Under the pieces are notes generated by a model that was given only the letters and a program-made list of their open reading frames with translations, ran no database searches and was not told the DNA's origin. A program made the translations under genes and the position numbers. From Actinomycetales bacterium (GTDB lineage: Bacteria; Actinomycetota; Actinomycetes; Actinomycetales; Actinomycetaceae), in the NCBI GenBank assembly GCA_022838965.1, contig JALHDK010000014.1, positions 1 through 5,657 of the forward strand: a DNA stretch of 5,657 bases, written 5' to 3'. Shown here one piece after another: positions 1 through 5,657 of this stretch. Position 1 is the stretch's first letter; every line of letters starts with the position of its first letter.

Positions 1-524
1 GCGACGTCCGCGAAGGTGACCTGGGGATTCTCCCTGTTCACCATCTTCGCCTTGGACTTGCCGAAGCGCATCATGCCCGCGCCCCCCTGGATGCGGGAGG
101 ACATCCACCAGAACAGGGCCAGCAGCAGCAACAGCGGCAGCATGAACGACAGCAGGGACGTGAGGAAGGAGGTCTGGGGGACGACGGAGTTGTACCCCTG
201 CGCCGGGTTGGCCGCGCGGACCGCCTCCACCACCTCCGGGCCCTGCGGCGTCACGTAGAAGAACTCCACCTGCGTGCCCATGTTGACCTCGGCGCCGGCG
301 GCGTCCGTGGTGGTGAAGTCCTCGGTGAGATCGAGCGTCACCTTCTGGAGGCCCTCGGTGATCTCCACCTTCTCCACCGTGCCGCCGCGAAGCAGCGCGA
401 GGCCGTCCGAGGTGTCGATGGTCCGGGAGGGTGACTGCCCGAAGAGGAGGTACATGCCCCAGAGCAGCAGCAGGAAGAAGAGCACGTACACCAGGGGGCC
501 ACGGGTGGGCTTCTTTTTCTCCAT
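1..524 (-). CDS. ftsH: ATP-dependent zinc metalloprotease FtsH, N-terminal part (cut by window edge)
   Basis: FtsH is a membrane-anchored AAA+ protease that forms hexamers and degrades misfolded membrane proteins and selected soluble regulators on the cytoplasmic side. Only the first 174 codons are here, read from the ATG at 524-522. The start MEKKK is followed by a first transmembrane helix at about residues 11-28. An extracytoplasmic region spans about 35-120, and a second helix about 123-141. Next come the juxtamembrane SSRIQGGAGMMRFGKSKAK and VTFADV at 169-174, the usual lead-in to the AAA+ domain (VTFADVAG). The Walker, SRH and HEXXH motifs would lie beyond position 1. A purine-rich GAAGGGAAG (535-543) about 10 nt upstream supports the start. 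The gene lies 91 bp downstream of hpt on the same strand, so it could be read through or have its own promoter. The two-helix layout and VTFADV make the identification firm, though the catalytic half is not visible. Confidence 0.95.
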   Translation of the reverse strand, partial: MEKKKPTRGPLVYVLFFLLLLWGMYLLFGQSPSRTIDTSDGLALLRGGTVEKVEITEGLQKVTLDLTEDFTTTDAAGAEVNMGTQVEFFYVTPQGPEVVEAVRAANPAQGYNSVVPQTSFLTSLLSFMLPLLLLLALFWWMSSRIQGGAGMMRFGKSKAKMVNRENPQVTFADV

Positions 525-615
525 CGGGAGCGGGCTTCCCTTCAACGGCGCGGATCAGTGTCTCGACGGTAGACCAGAACGCTGGGAAGAACCTGTGTTG
601 TTCGCTGCCAGCGTC
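525..615 (-). promoter_or_regulatory. hpt-ftsH intergenic region with ftsH RBS and a possible promoter
   Basis: This 91-bp gap has no coding potential that I can support. On the minus strand it carries the ribosome binding site GAAGGGAAG (535-543) for ftsH. A TACCGT hexamer (566-571 on the plus strand, reading minus) fits the loose actinobacterial -10 pattern TAnnnT about 40 nt before the ATG. No convincing -35 box is visible at the expected distance, and such hexamers are common by chance. No clear terminator hairpin with a T-tract follows hpt, so read-through from hpt is equally possible. Confidence 0.3.
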
Positions 616-1158
616 TCACTCGGCGCCGTAGACGTGGGGGGCGAGCGTCCCGATGAAGGGCAGGTTGCGGTAGTCCTCCGCGTAGTCGAGCCCGTAGCCG
701 ACCACGAACTCGTTGGGGATGTCGAAGCCGACGTAGTCCACCCGCACGTTGGCCTTCGCCGCGTCGGGCTTCCGGACCACGGTGGCGATGCGGAGCGAGG
801 CCGGGTTGCGGGACTGCAGGTTCGCGATCAGCCACGACAGCGTCAGGCCGGAGTCGATGATGTCCTCCACCACGAGCACGTTCCGCCCGCTGATGTCCGT
901 GCCGAGGTCCTTGAGGATCCGGACGACGCCGGAGGACTTCGTGCCCGAGCCGTACGAGGACACGGCCATCCAGTCCATGTGCGCCCTGGTGTGCAGTTTC
1001 CGCGCCAGGTCGGCCATCACCATGACGGCGCCGTTGAGGACACCCACGAGGAGCAGGTCCTTGCCCGCGTAGTCCCGGTCGATCTCCGCGGCCAGCTCAT
1101 CGAGCCGCGCGTCGATCTGTTCGGCTGTCAGCAGGATCTCCTTGAGGTCCGCGCCCAT
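616..1158 (-). CDS. hpt: Hypoxanthine(-guanine) phosphoribosyltransferase
   Basis: This purine-salvage enzyme transfers the phosphoribosyl group of PRPP to hypoxanthine or guanine, giving IMP or GMP plus pyrophosphate in the cytosol. The 180-residue product has the PRPP-binding motif [14 protein letters not shown] at 94-107 with acidic pair E98-D99. It also has the mobile-loop motif SSYGSGT (67-73), a purine-contacting lysine in RKPDA (K130), and the C-terminal [15 protein letters not shown] block. I chose the ATG at 1158-1156. It lies one base after the tilS stop, a GGA sits 10 nt upstream, and family homology begins near it. In-frame GTG codons at 1173 and 1179 would add 5 or 7 residues and overlap tilS; GAAGGGG (1179-1185) is well spaced for the 1173 GTG. 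The PRPP loop reads VLNG, where many homologues have LKG or LRG. The product is a full-length family member and the function is confident. Confidence 0.95.
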   Translation of the reverse strand: MGADLKEILLTAEQIDARLDELAAEIDRDYAGKDLLLVGVLNGAVMVMADLARKLHTRAHMDWMAVSSYGSGTKSSGVVRILKDLGTDISGRNVLVVEDIIDSGLTLSWLIANLQSRNPASLRIATVVRKPDAAKANVRVDYVGFDIPNEFVVGYGLDYAEDYRNLPFIGTLAPHVYGAE

Positions 1159-1159
1159 G

Positions 1160-2209
1160 TCACTCGCGTCCACCGTCACCCCTTCGCGCGATCACCAGCA
1201 GTTCCCCCGCCCGGCGGGCCGTGATCCGGCCCGGCAGGTGGGCGGTCCCCTGCCCGTGGTAGTCGGAGACGAGCGCCTCGACGGCCTCGATGTGGCGCGC
1301 CGAGAGTGCCCCGCGGACCCCGGGGTCCGCCAGCTCCATTATGGCCCCCACGATCGCCCTGCTCCGCATCGCCGGATGCGCCCGGGCGAGCACACCGACC
1401 GCCAGGTCCAGCCGGTCGGCACCCCGGGTTCGCAGGGCGTCCCCGAGCAGGTCCGCGGCCAGGGAGTCGAGGAGGTCGGCGTCGCGGCGCAACTGGTCGG
1501 CAGTGCGTGCCAGCGCGGGCACCACGCCGGGCCCGAGCGCCTCCTCGAGGGCCGGCATCACGGCGTGCCGCACGGCGGCGCGGCGGAGGGGGCCGCCGTC
1601 GGCCCGCGTCCAGTCGCCGTCCAGCGAGTTGGAGGGATCGCTCTGGTACGCCAGCCCGAGGTCCACGCAGACCCCCAGGGTGTCCGCGCGGCGCAACCGG
1701 AGGAACGGTCGGCGGTACCGGCCGCTGACCGGAGCCATCCCGGCGAGCGACCGGGCGCCGGAGCCACGTGCCAGCCCCAGCAGCACGGTCTCGGCCTGGT
1801 CGTCCATCGTGTGCCCGAGCAGCACCACCGCATCCGGCCCGGCCGCGTCCGCGGCGGCCTCGAGGGCGCGGTAGCGCACCTGGCGGGCGGCCGCCTCGGG
1901 ACCCCCGGCCCCCGTCCCCCGGCCGCCCCCGGCAACCCGCACCGTCCGGACCTCGGCCGGCAGTCCCAGCTCCCGGCAGGCCCGCGCGGCTGCGGCCGCG
2001 GAGTCCGCCGAACCCGGCCGGAGCGAGTGGTCGACGACGACGGCGCGCGGCAGCCAGCCGCGCCGCGGGGCGACGTGGGCCACCGCGGCCGCCAGGGCGA
2101 GCGAGTCGGGTCCGCCGGAGCAGGCGACCACCACCGGGGTGCCCGGAGCGAGGTCGAGGCCCGCCACCGCGGTGCGGGCGGCGGCGACGCGGGGCGTGGG
2201 TCCGGCCAT
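1160..2209 (-). CDS. tilS: tRNA(Ile)-lysidine synthetase TilS
   Basis: TilS uses ATP and lysine to convert cytidine-34 of the CAU-anticodon tRNA-Ile to lysidine, switching its identity from Met to Ile so that AUA is read. It is normally essential. The 349-residue product has the N-type PP-loop SGGPDS at residues 31-36, followed by [15 protein letters not shown] (57-71). [10 protein letters not shown] (132-141) corresponds to the conserved H-x-x-DDQAET active-site motif. It continues with [11 protein letters not shown] and then DPSN (191-194) with a downstream TR...VRH segment that contacts tRNA. The C-terminal half is helical and low in conservation. The ATG (2209-2207) shares one base with the stop of the upstream metalloprotease gene (TGATG). 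No purine-rich RBS precedes it, so translation probably depends on coupling. The stop lies just before hpt. Relative to the mycobacterial protein as I recall it, there is an insertion of about eight residues near 203-210. Confidence 0.95.
   Translation of the reverse strand: MAGPTPRVAAARTAVAGLDLAPGTPVVVACSGGPDSLALAAAVAHVAPRRGWLPRAVVVDHSLRPGSADSAAAAARACRELGLPAEVRTVRVAGGGRGTGAGGPEAAARQVRYRALEAAADAAGPDAVVLLGHTMDDQAETVLLGLARGSGARSLAGMAPVSGRYRRPFLRLRRADTLGVCVDLGLAYQSDPSNSLDGDWTRADGGPLRRAAVRHAVMPALEEALGPGVVPALARTADQLRRDADLLDSLAADLLGDALRTRGADRLDLAVGVLARAHPAMRSRAIVGAIMELADPGVRGALSARHIEAVEALVSDYHGQGTAHLPGRITARRAGELLVIARRGDGGRE
1179..1185 (-). promoter_or_regulatory. Candidate Shine-Dalgarno inside the tilS 3' end, bearing on the hpt start
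   Basis: On the minus strand GAAGGGG lies within the last codons of tilS. It is 5 nt from an in-frame GTG at 1173-1171, but 20 nt from the ATG at 1158-1156. If it is the functional site, hpt starts at 1173 and overlaps tilS by 14 bp. If not, the ATG is used with the weaker GGA near 1169-1171 and reinitiation after the tilS stop. Confidence 0.4.
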
Positions 2210-3222
2210 CAGCCGTGGACGCGCGCGACCCACCGGTCGGGGTGCGCGATCTCCTCCTGGGTGGGCAGGTTGGCCGGGTCCGCCCAGACGGCGTTCAGGC
2301 CGGGATGGCCGACCTTCGCGAGCACGCCGCGGACGAACACGGCTCCGTTGCGGTATTGGGCGATCTTCGCGTCCATCCCGAGGATGCGACGCACCACGAG
2401 GTCGAACGGGCCCGCGCCGTCGCGGCGCGCCTCGAAGCTGGCGCGGATCCGCCGCACCGACGGCAGCCGGGCGGGTCCGACGGCGTCCATGACGACGTCG
2501 GCGTGGCCCTCGAGCAGGCTCATGACCGCGATCACCGCGTCCAGCTCGCGTTGCTCGTCCTCCGACAGCAGCGCGTGGAGCAGGCTCGCCCCGGTGCTGC
2601 GGTGGCGCAGCACGTCGATGAGGGCGTCCAGCGCGATCCGGAGCCGTTCCGGGCCGCTGCCCGGATCGGCGAGCCGGCGCGCCATGCCGGCGATCCGGCC
2701 GGCGATGTGGTCGGCCAGCCAGGGGGCGGCCGCGAACTGCACCGCATGGGTCTGCTCGTGCAGGCACACCCAGAGCCGGAAGTCCATGACGTCCAGGTCG
2801 AGGTCGCGTTCCACGGCGACGATGTTCGGCGCCACCAGGAGGAGGCGGCCACGCGCAGAGAACGGGTCGAACTGGCCGAGCACCCGGCTGGAGAGCAGGG
2901 CGAGGAGAAGACCCAGCTCCTCCGTGGCGACCCTCCCCGAGGAGGCGGTGGTCTCCGGCAGCGACTCGTCGAGCAGTCCCCGGAAGATCGCGATGTTCGC
3001 CTCGGACCAGCGGGCCCGGTCCACCACGTAGACGGGCGCGGCAGCGGCGGTGGCGACCGCCGCGTGCAGGCCGGTGATCTCCCCGACCATCGCGGGGGCC
3101 CGTTCCGCGGCGCGCCGCAGCGACTCCACCACGCCCCTGAGAACCACCCGGCTCGCGGTGGGCCCGGCGGGCGCGATCTGGCCGGCTCGCCGGGCGGCGA
3201 CGTCCCAGTCGAGAGAGCTCAT
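2209..3222 (-). CDS. DUF2342-type (zincin-like) zinc-dependent metalloprotease, role unknown
   Basis: The 337-residue protein belongs to an actinobacterial zincin-like family (DUF2342) often annotated as zinc-dependent metalloprotease or coenzyme F420 biosynthesis-associated protein. Its substrate is unknown to me. The key feature is HEQTH at residues 155-159 in the stretch [16 protein letters not shown], which gives two zinc-binding His and the catalytic Glu. [11 protein letters not shown] (236-246) follows and could supply the third ligand (E238, H240 or D242). The [12 protein letters not shown] and [14 protein letters not shown] segments are also family-like. I see no signal peptide or membrane helix, so it is probably cytoplasmic. 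The ATG (3222-3220) has only a GGGGG run very close to it as an RBS. The gene follows dacB by 39 bp and its stop overlaps the tilS start, so it is probably in the same operon. The M. tuberculosis counterpart by position is Rv3626c. The family is confident; that it actually has protease activity is inferred from HEXXH. Confidence 0.88.
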   Translation of the reverse strand: MSSLDWDVAARRAGQIAPAGPTASRVVLRGVVESLRRAAERAPAMVGEITGLHAAVATAAAAPVYVVDRARWSEANIAIFRGLLDESLPETTASSGRVATEELGLLLALLSSRVLGQFDPFSARGRLLLVAPNIVAVERDLDLDVMDFRLWVCLHEQTHAVQFAAAPWLADHIAGRIAGMARRLADPGSGPERLRIALDALIDVLRHRSTGASLLHALLSEDEQRELDAVIAVMSLLEGHADVVMDAVGPARLPSVRRIRASFEARRDGAGPFDLVVRRILGMDAKIAQYRNGAVFVRGVLAKVGHPGLNAVWADPANLPTQEEIAHPDRWVARVHG

Positions 3223-3226
3223 GCCC

Positions 3227-3245
3227 CCAACGGTAACCGGGTTGG
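3227..3245 (-). other. Small imperfect hairpin in the leader of the metalloprotease gene
   Basis: CCAAC (3227-3231) pairs with GTTGG (3241-3245). GG (3232-3233) pairs with CC (3237-3238) around a three-base loop, leaving a 2-nt bulge. It lies in the 39-bp gap after dacB, 4 bases before the ATG on the minus strand, and could hide the weak ribosome binding site or act as a weak attenuator or RNA-processing site. No T-tract follows. A stem this small can arise by chance in GC-rich DNA. Confidence 0.25.
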
Positions 3246-3261
3246 CGGCGTTCGGGAGGGT

Positions 3262-4596
3262 TCAGGTGGCGGCGAGGTCTGCGACGAAGCGGTCGACGCG
3301 GGCGCGGGCGGCACCCACGCCGCCGGGGGGCACGTCGGGGACGATCACGGAGAACAGCAGGACCGCTCCGCCGTCGGTCTGCACCATCCCGGAGAGCGAC
3401 ACCACCGTCGCCAGGGTGCCGGTCTTGGCGCGCACGACCCCGGGCGCATCGGGGACCCGGTCGGCGAGGGTGCCGTCGAGCTGGGAGACCGGCAGCGAGG
3501 CGAGGAGGCCGGTGAGCCGGGGGTGGGCGGGGTCGAGCGGGAGCGCGAGCACCTCGGTGAGGACGCGCGTGGTCAGCCGGTTGCCGCCCGAGAGGCCGCT
3601 GGTGTCGCGCAGCACCGTCCCCGCGGTGTCCACGCCGAGGTCGCCCAGCTCGGCGAGGACGGCCGCGGTGGCGCCGTCCACGCTTCCGGGCAGCCCCCGG
3701 GCGATCGCCACGAGCCGCCCCAGGGCCTCGGCGAGGGAGTTCTCGGAGACCTTCACGGTCCATTCCACGACGTCGGCGATCGGGGCGGACTCCACCTCGG
3801 CGATCGTGGTCGCGCCCGCGGGGCTGGGGGCCCGCACGGGTTGTCCCTCAACGGTCACCCCCGCGGCCGCCAGCTCCCCGGCGAACGCCAGCGTCGCCGC
3901 CATCGCGGGATCGGCGTCGTAGGCGTCCCCCACGGAGGTGCCGGCGTCCACGGCGAGCGGGGCCATCGGCATCACGAACTGCCAGTCGACGCTGCCCCAG
4001 TCGGGGGCCCCGGGCGGGCCGGTGAACAGGGTGTCGTCGACGGCGAGGCGCACCGCGGTCACCCCCTCGCCCCGGAGGTGCCCGGCGGTCAGCCCGGCCA
4101 GCTCGGTCAGCGACGCGTGGCCGACGGGGCCCGGTTGCGGCTCGCCGACCCCGAGCAGCAGGTCTCCGCCGCCCACGAGGGTGAGGGTGGCCCCGTCCCA
4201 GGTGGCCGACGTCGTCAGCGTGCGCCCGGGCCCGAGGGCCGACAGGGCGGCTGTGGCCGTGAGCAGCTTGAGCGAGGACGCCGGGATCCGGGGGACATCG
4301 GCGGCCAGTTCGCCGACGGCCTGCCCGGTCGCCACGTCCACCACCGTGACCGAGACGTCGCCGAGGTCCGCACCCAGGGCGTCGACGACGGGCTGGACCT
4401 CGCCGGCGGGAGCCGCGTCCCCGGCCGCGATGACCGGCGCGGCCGGGCTGGCCGTGGGCACGGGGTAGGGCTGCGGCTCCGGGATGACGGGACGAACGGT
4501 GAGGAAGCCGGGCGCGACGTCGAGGGCGTCGGCGGTGGCCCAGCCCGCCGCGAGCAGCAGGGCGGTCGCGCCGGCGACGATCGCTCGCGTCCCCAT
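3262..4596 (-). CDS. dacB: D-alanyl-D-alanine carboxypeptidase/endopeptidase, PBP4 (DacB, peptidase S13) family
   Basis: This serine enzyme removes the terminal D-Ala from peptidoglycan stem peptides and/or cleaves cross-links outside the cytoplasmic membrane. The 444-residue product starts with a short hydrophobic signal sequence or anchor (about residues 5-24, ending ATADA). No lipobox Cys is present. A Pro-rich stretch (36-54) follows. All three penicillin-binding motifs are present: SSLK at 107-110 (nucleophile S107, K110), SEN at 284-286, and KTG at 391-393. The roughly 175-residue gap between the first two fits the extra domains of class C PBPs, and [12 protein letters not shown] (331-342) is also typical. 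The ATG (4596-4594) has GGAGG 4 nt upstream. It is the first gene of the minus-strand run and is divergent from ppa. Its position matches Rv3627c of M. tuberculosis. The balance of carboxypeptidase and endopeptidase activity cannot be told from sequence. Confidence 0.93.
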   Translation of the reverse strand: MGTRAIVAGATALLLAAGWATADALDVAPGFLTVRPVIPEPQPYPVPTASPAAPVIAAGDAAPAGEVQPVVDALGADLGDVSVTVVDVATGQAVGELAADVPRIPASSLKLLTATAALSALGPGRTLTTSATWDGATLTLVGGGDLLLGVGEPQPGPVGHASLTELAGLTAGHLRGEGVTAVRLAVDDTLFTGPPGAPDWGSVDWQFVMPMAPLAVDAGTSVGDAYDADPAMAATLAFAGELAAAGVTVEGQPVRAPSPAGATTIAEVESAPIADVVEWTVKVSENSLAEALGRLVAIARGLPGSVDGATAAVLAELGDLGVDTAGTVLRDTSGLSGGNRLTTRVLTEVLALPLDPAHPRLTGLLASLPVSQLDGTLADRVPDAPGVVRAKTGTLATVVSLSGMVQTDGGAVLLFSVIVPDVPPGGVGAARARVDRFVADLAAT

Positions 4597-4600
4597 ACCA

Positions 4601-4605
4601 CCTCC
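4601..4605 (-). promoter_or_regulatory. Ribosome binding site of dacB
   Basis: GGAGG on the minus strand ends 4 nt before the ATG at 4596 and continues as GGAGGTGG, closely complementary to the 16S rRNA 3' end. It fixes the dacB start. Confidence 0.75.
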
Positions 4606-4673
4606 ACGCCCAGCGAAGACACCATGATCACACTAGTCTGGGACCAGTCTCCCGGCTGGGCCGGGCCGGCGCT
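4606..4673. promoter_or_regulatory. Divergent dacB / ppa promoter region
   Basis: The 90-bp gap between the divergent dacB and ppa genes must hold, or lie next to, the start signals for both. It contains the most AT-rich stretch nearby, about 4621-4640. There TAGTCT (4634-4639, plus) and TAGTGT (4630-4635, minus) both fit the actinobacterial -10 pattern TAnnnT and overlap in the palindrome ACTAGT (4632-4637). TGATCA (4625-4630) is a second short palindrome. No good -35 hexamer is evident on either strand. That it is a promoter region is inferred from gene orientation; the exact boxes are speculative. Confidence 0.45.
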
Positions 4674-4680
4674 GAGGAGG
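4674..4680 (+). promoter_or_regulatory. Ribosome binding site of ppa
   Basis: GAGGAGG ends 6 nt before the GTG at 4687-4689. It is the strongest Shine-Dalgarno in the window and decides the start, since the reading frame is open far upstream. Confidence 0.8.
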
Positions 4681-4686
4681 GCAAGG

Positions 4687-5187
4687 GTGGAGTTCGACGT
4701 CACCATCGAGATCCCCAAGGGTCAGCGCAACAAGTACGAGGTCGACCACGTAACCGGTCGCGTCAAACTCGATCGCTACCTCTACACAGCTTTCGGCTAC
4801 CCGGCCGACTACGGCTTCATCGATGACACGCTCGGCGCGGACGGCGATCCGCTCGACGCGCTCGTGCTGCTCGAGGAGCCGACCTTCCCCGGATGCGTCA
4901 TCCGGTGCCGCGCGCTGGGGATGTTCCGCATGAAGGACGAGGCGGGGGGCGACGACAAGGTGCTGTGCGTGCCTGTGGGCGACCAGCGCATGTCCTGGCG
5001 CACCGACATCGAGGATGTCTCGGAGTTCCACCGGCTCGAGATCCAGCACTTCTTCGAGGTCTACAAGGACCTCGAGCCCGGGAAGTCCGTCGAGGGCGCG
5101 CACTGGGTGGGGCGCGAGGAGGCGGAGGCGGAGATCGCACGCTCCTATCAGCGCTTCCGGGACGCGGGCGGGCATCACGGGCACTGA
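4687..5187 (+). CDS. ppa: Inorganic pyrophosphatase (family I, soluble)
   Basis: This cytosolic enzyme hydrolyses pyrophosphate to two phosphates with Mg2+, pulling forward nucleotide, tRNA-charging and phosphoribosyl-transfer reactions. The 166-residue product is full length for an actinobacterial family I enzyme. The signature DGDPLD is at residues 52-57, with metal ligands D52, D54 and D57. Other expected active-site residues are K16 and E18 (NKYEVD), Y42 (DYGF), D84, D89 and K91 (DEAGGDDK), and Y126-K127. The N-terminus [20 protein letters not shown] starts exactly where the mycobacterial protein does, and the GTG start has GAGGAGG 6 nt upstream. The frame runs open for about 2.9 kb upstream, but that is antisense shadow of the minus-strand genes. 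The C-terminus GGHHGH is His-rich. Ppa is divergent from dacB and converges on the NlpC/P60 gene with only 8 bp between stops. Confidence 0.97.
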   Translation: MEFDVTIEIPKGQRNKYEVDHVTGRVKLDRYLYTAFGYPADYGFIDDTLGADGDPLDALVLLEEPTFPGCVIRCRALGMFRMKDEAGGDDKVLCVPVGDQRMSWRTDIEDVSEFHRLEIQHFFEVYKDLEPGKSVEGAHWVGREEAEAEIARSYQRFRDAGGHHGH

Positions 5188-5199
5188 GCCTCGGCTCAG
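5184..5199. terminator. Hairpin shared by the ppa and NlpC/P60 gene ends
   Basis: CTGAGCC (5184-5190) and GGCTCAG (5193-5199) form a perfect inverted repeat, best drawn as a 6-bp stem with a CTCG loop. Beyond an A-C mismatch, two more G-C pairs can form (5181-5182 with 5201-5202). The stem contains the TGA of ppa and the TGA of the opposing gene. There is no T-tract on either side, so it would be a weak or non-canonical bidirectional terminator, or a 3'-end-stabilising hairpin. The structure is seen directly; the terminator role is inferred from its position between convergent genes. Confidence 0.5.
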
Positions 5200-5657
5200 C
5201 GCGTGACGCGACCCCCGTACGGCATGATGTTGCCGTAGTACATCTTGACGTGCTCGACGAACTTGCCGGGGCTCGGGGCGTGCACCCGCATGCCGTTGCC
5301 GGTGTACATGGCCACGTGATAGATGCCGGCAGCGGTGCCGTCCGAGGAGTAGAACACGAGGTCGCCCGGCTGCAGGTTGGCGAGCGCGACGCGTGCGGTG
5401 TTCGTGTACTGGGTCCGGCTGGTCCGGCCGATGTTGATGCCGGCGGCGAGGTAGGACGCCATCGTCAGGCCTGAGCAGTCGTAGGCGTCCGGGCCCGTCG
5501 CCCCCCAGACGTACGGCTTGCCGACCTGTGCGAGCGCGAAGGTGAGTGCCACCTGCGCGGCAGGCAGGGGCGCGGGCGGGGGTGCCGGCGCCGGGGCGGG
5601 GGCCGGTGTCGGAGCCGGTGCCGGGGCGGGGGCCGGCGTCGTCGGAGCCGGCGCGGG
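5196..5657 (-). CDS. NlpC/P60-family cell-wall peptidase, C-terminal part (N-terminus beyond window)
   Basis: NlpC/P60 domains are cysteine peptidases, usually cleaving the D-gamma-Glu to meso-DAP bond of peptidoglycan stem peptides outside the cell. The visible 153 residues begin in a Pro-Ala-rich linker of about 34 residues (5556-5657). The catalytic domain runs from about AQVALTFALAQVGKPYVWG to the end. Catalytic Cys is in YDCSGL (codon 5475-5477), the His in IYHVAMY (5316-5318), and the third polar residue is probably the His of RVHAP (5280-5282). LQPGDLVFY is the usual motif before the His. The GTG at 5550-5552 is an internal Val, not the start, since the frame stays open through the linker to the window edge. 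A signal peptide and possibly further domains (coiled coil or LysM/SH3) would lie outside. It resembles mycobacterial Rip-type endopeptidases, but which paralogue it is cannot be told. Confidence 0.9.
   Translation of the reverse strand, partial: PAPAPTTPAPAPAPAPTPAPAPAPAPPPAPLPAAQVALTFALAQVGKPYVWGATGPDAYDCSGLTMASYLAAGINIGRTSRTQYTNTARVALANLQPGDLVFYSSDGTAAGIYHVAMYTGNGMRVHAPSPGKFVEHVKMYYGNIMPYGGRVTR
5583..5642. repeat. Two tandem 30-bp repeats encoding the Pro-Ala linker
   Basis: Units 5583-5612 and 5613-5642 match at 26 of 30 positions. On the minus strand each encodes a ten-residue block of alternating Pro and Ala with Thr near its start (PTPAPAPAPA and TTPAPAPAPA). Being a multiple of three, copy-number change would lengthen or shorten the extended linker without shifting frame. 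It probably acts as a stiff spacer for the peptidase domain in the cell wall. Confidence 0.75.

Noticed and set aside
588..602. GAAC...GTTC inverted repeat after hpt as a LexA (SOS) box
   Set aside because: Spacing between half-sites is 7 instead of the 4 of the actinobacterial SOS box, and the outer bases do not fit.
274..1224. Plus-strand open frame opposite ftsH and hpt
   Set aside because: No family motif, skewed composition, and it is fully antisense to two well-supported genes.
2210..3763. A minus-strand frame extending tilS upstream by more than 500 codons
   Set aside because: The extension is Arg/Pro/Gly-rich shadow of the metalloprotease and dacB genes. TilS motifs begin only after the ATG at 2209.
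1768..4686. A very long plus-strand open frame upstream of ppa, in frame with it
   Set aside because: Its translation is low-complexity Arg/Gly/Pro/Ala/Asp-rich and lies antisense to tilS, the metalloprotease gene and dacB, which all show clear family motifs. Absence of stops is expected opposite high-GC genes. ppa starts at the GTG with the strong RBS.
5550..5552. GTG as the start of the NlpC/P60 gene
   Set aside because: The frame continues upstream through a Pro-Ala linker to the window edge, no RBS precedes the GTG, and a start here would lack any export signal.
1..5657. Search for tRNA or rRNA genes, riboswitches, CRISPR arrays, insertion sequences and phage attachment sites
   Set aside because: Nearly all bases are in recognisable genes, the gaps are 91 bp or less, and no repeat-spacer pattern, transposase or RNA-gene hallmark was seen.

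Overview
This is a high-GC actinobacterial chromosomal segment, most likely from the order Mycobacteriales. The evidence is the strong G/C bias at third codon positions, GTG starts, and above all the gene order. A minus-strand run of dacB, DUF2342 metalloprotease, tilS and hpt sits divergent from ppa. From memory this matches the Mycobacterium tuberculosis order Rv3627c, Rv3626c, Rv3625c (mesJ/tilS), Rv3624c (hpt) and Rv3628 (ppa). The genus cannot be fixed from this window.

Layout, left to right. Positions 1-524 (minus) hold the first 174 codons of ftsH, a membrane-anchored AAA+ protease, cut by the window edge before its ATPase domain. After a 91-bp gap come hpt (616-1158, minus) and tilS (1160-2209, minus), one base apart. 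The DUF2342 zinc metalloprotease gene (2209-3222, minus) overlaps tilS by one base. A 39-bp gap separates it from a DacB/PBP4-type D-alanyl-D-alanine carboxypeptidase gene (3262-4596, minus). A 90-bp divergent intergenic region then precedes ppa, the soluble family I inorganic pyrophosphatase (4687-5187, plus). The last gene (5196-5657, minus, entering from the right edge) encodes the C-terminal NlpC/P60 peptidase domain and part of a Pro-Ala-rich linker of a probable cell-wall hydrolase. It converges on ppa, and both stop codons lie in one small hairpin.

Functionally, this is core housekeeping. tilS modifies the wobble base of tRNA-Ile(CAU). Hpt salvages purines from PRPP and releases pyrophosphate, which Ppa hydrolyses. 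DacB and the NlpC/P60 protein trim peptidoglycan, and FtsH degrades membrane and regulatory proteins. The minus-strand genes from dacB to hpt, and possibly ftsH, look like one transcription unit starting in the dacB-ppa gap, with translational coupling at two junctions.

I found no mobile element, CRISPR array, RNA gene, or convincing new system. The points worth checking are modest: the convergent stop-codon hairpin, the possibly overlapping divergent promoters, a short insertion in TilS, the unassigned role of the conserved metalloprotease, and the hpt-ftsH junction, which in M. tuberculosis is interrupted by the espACD region.
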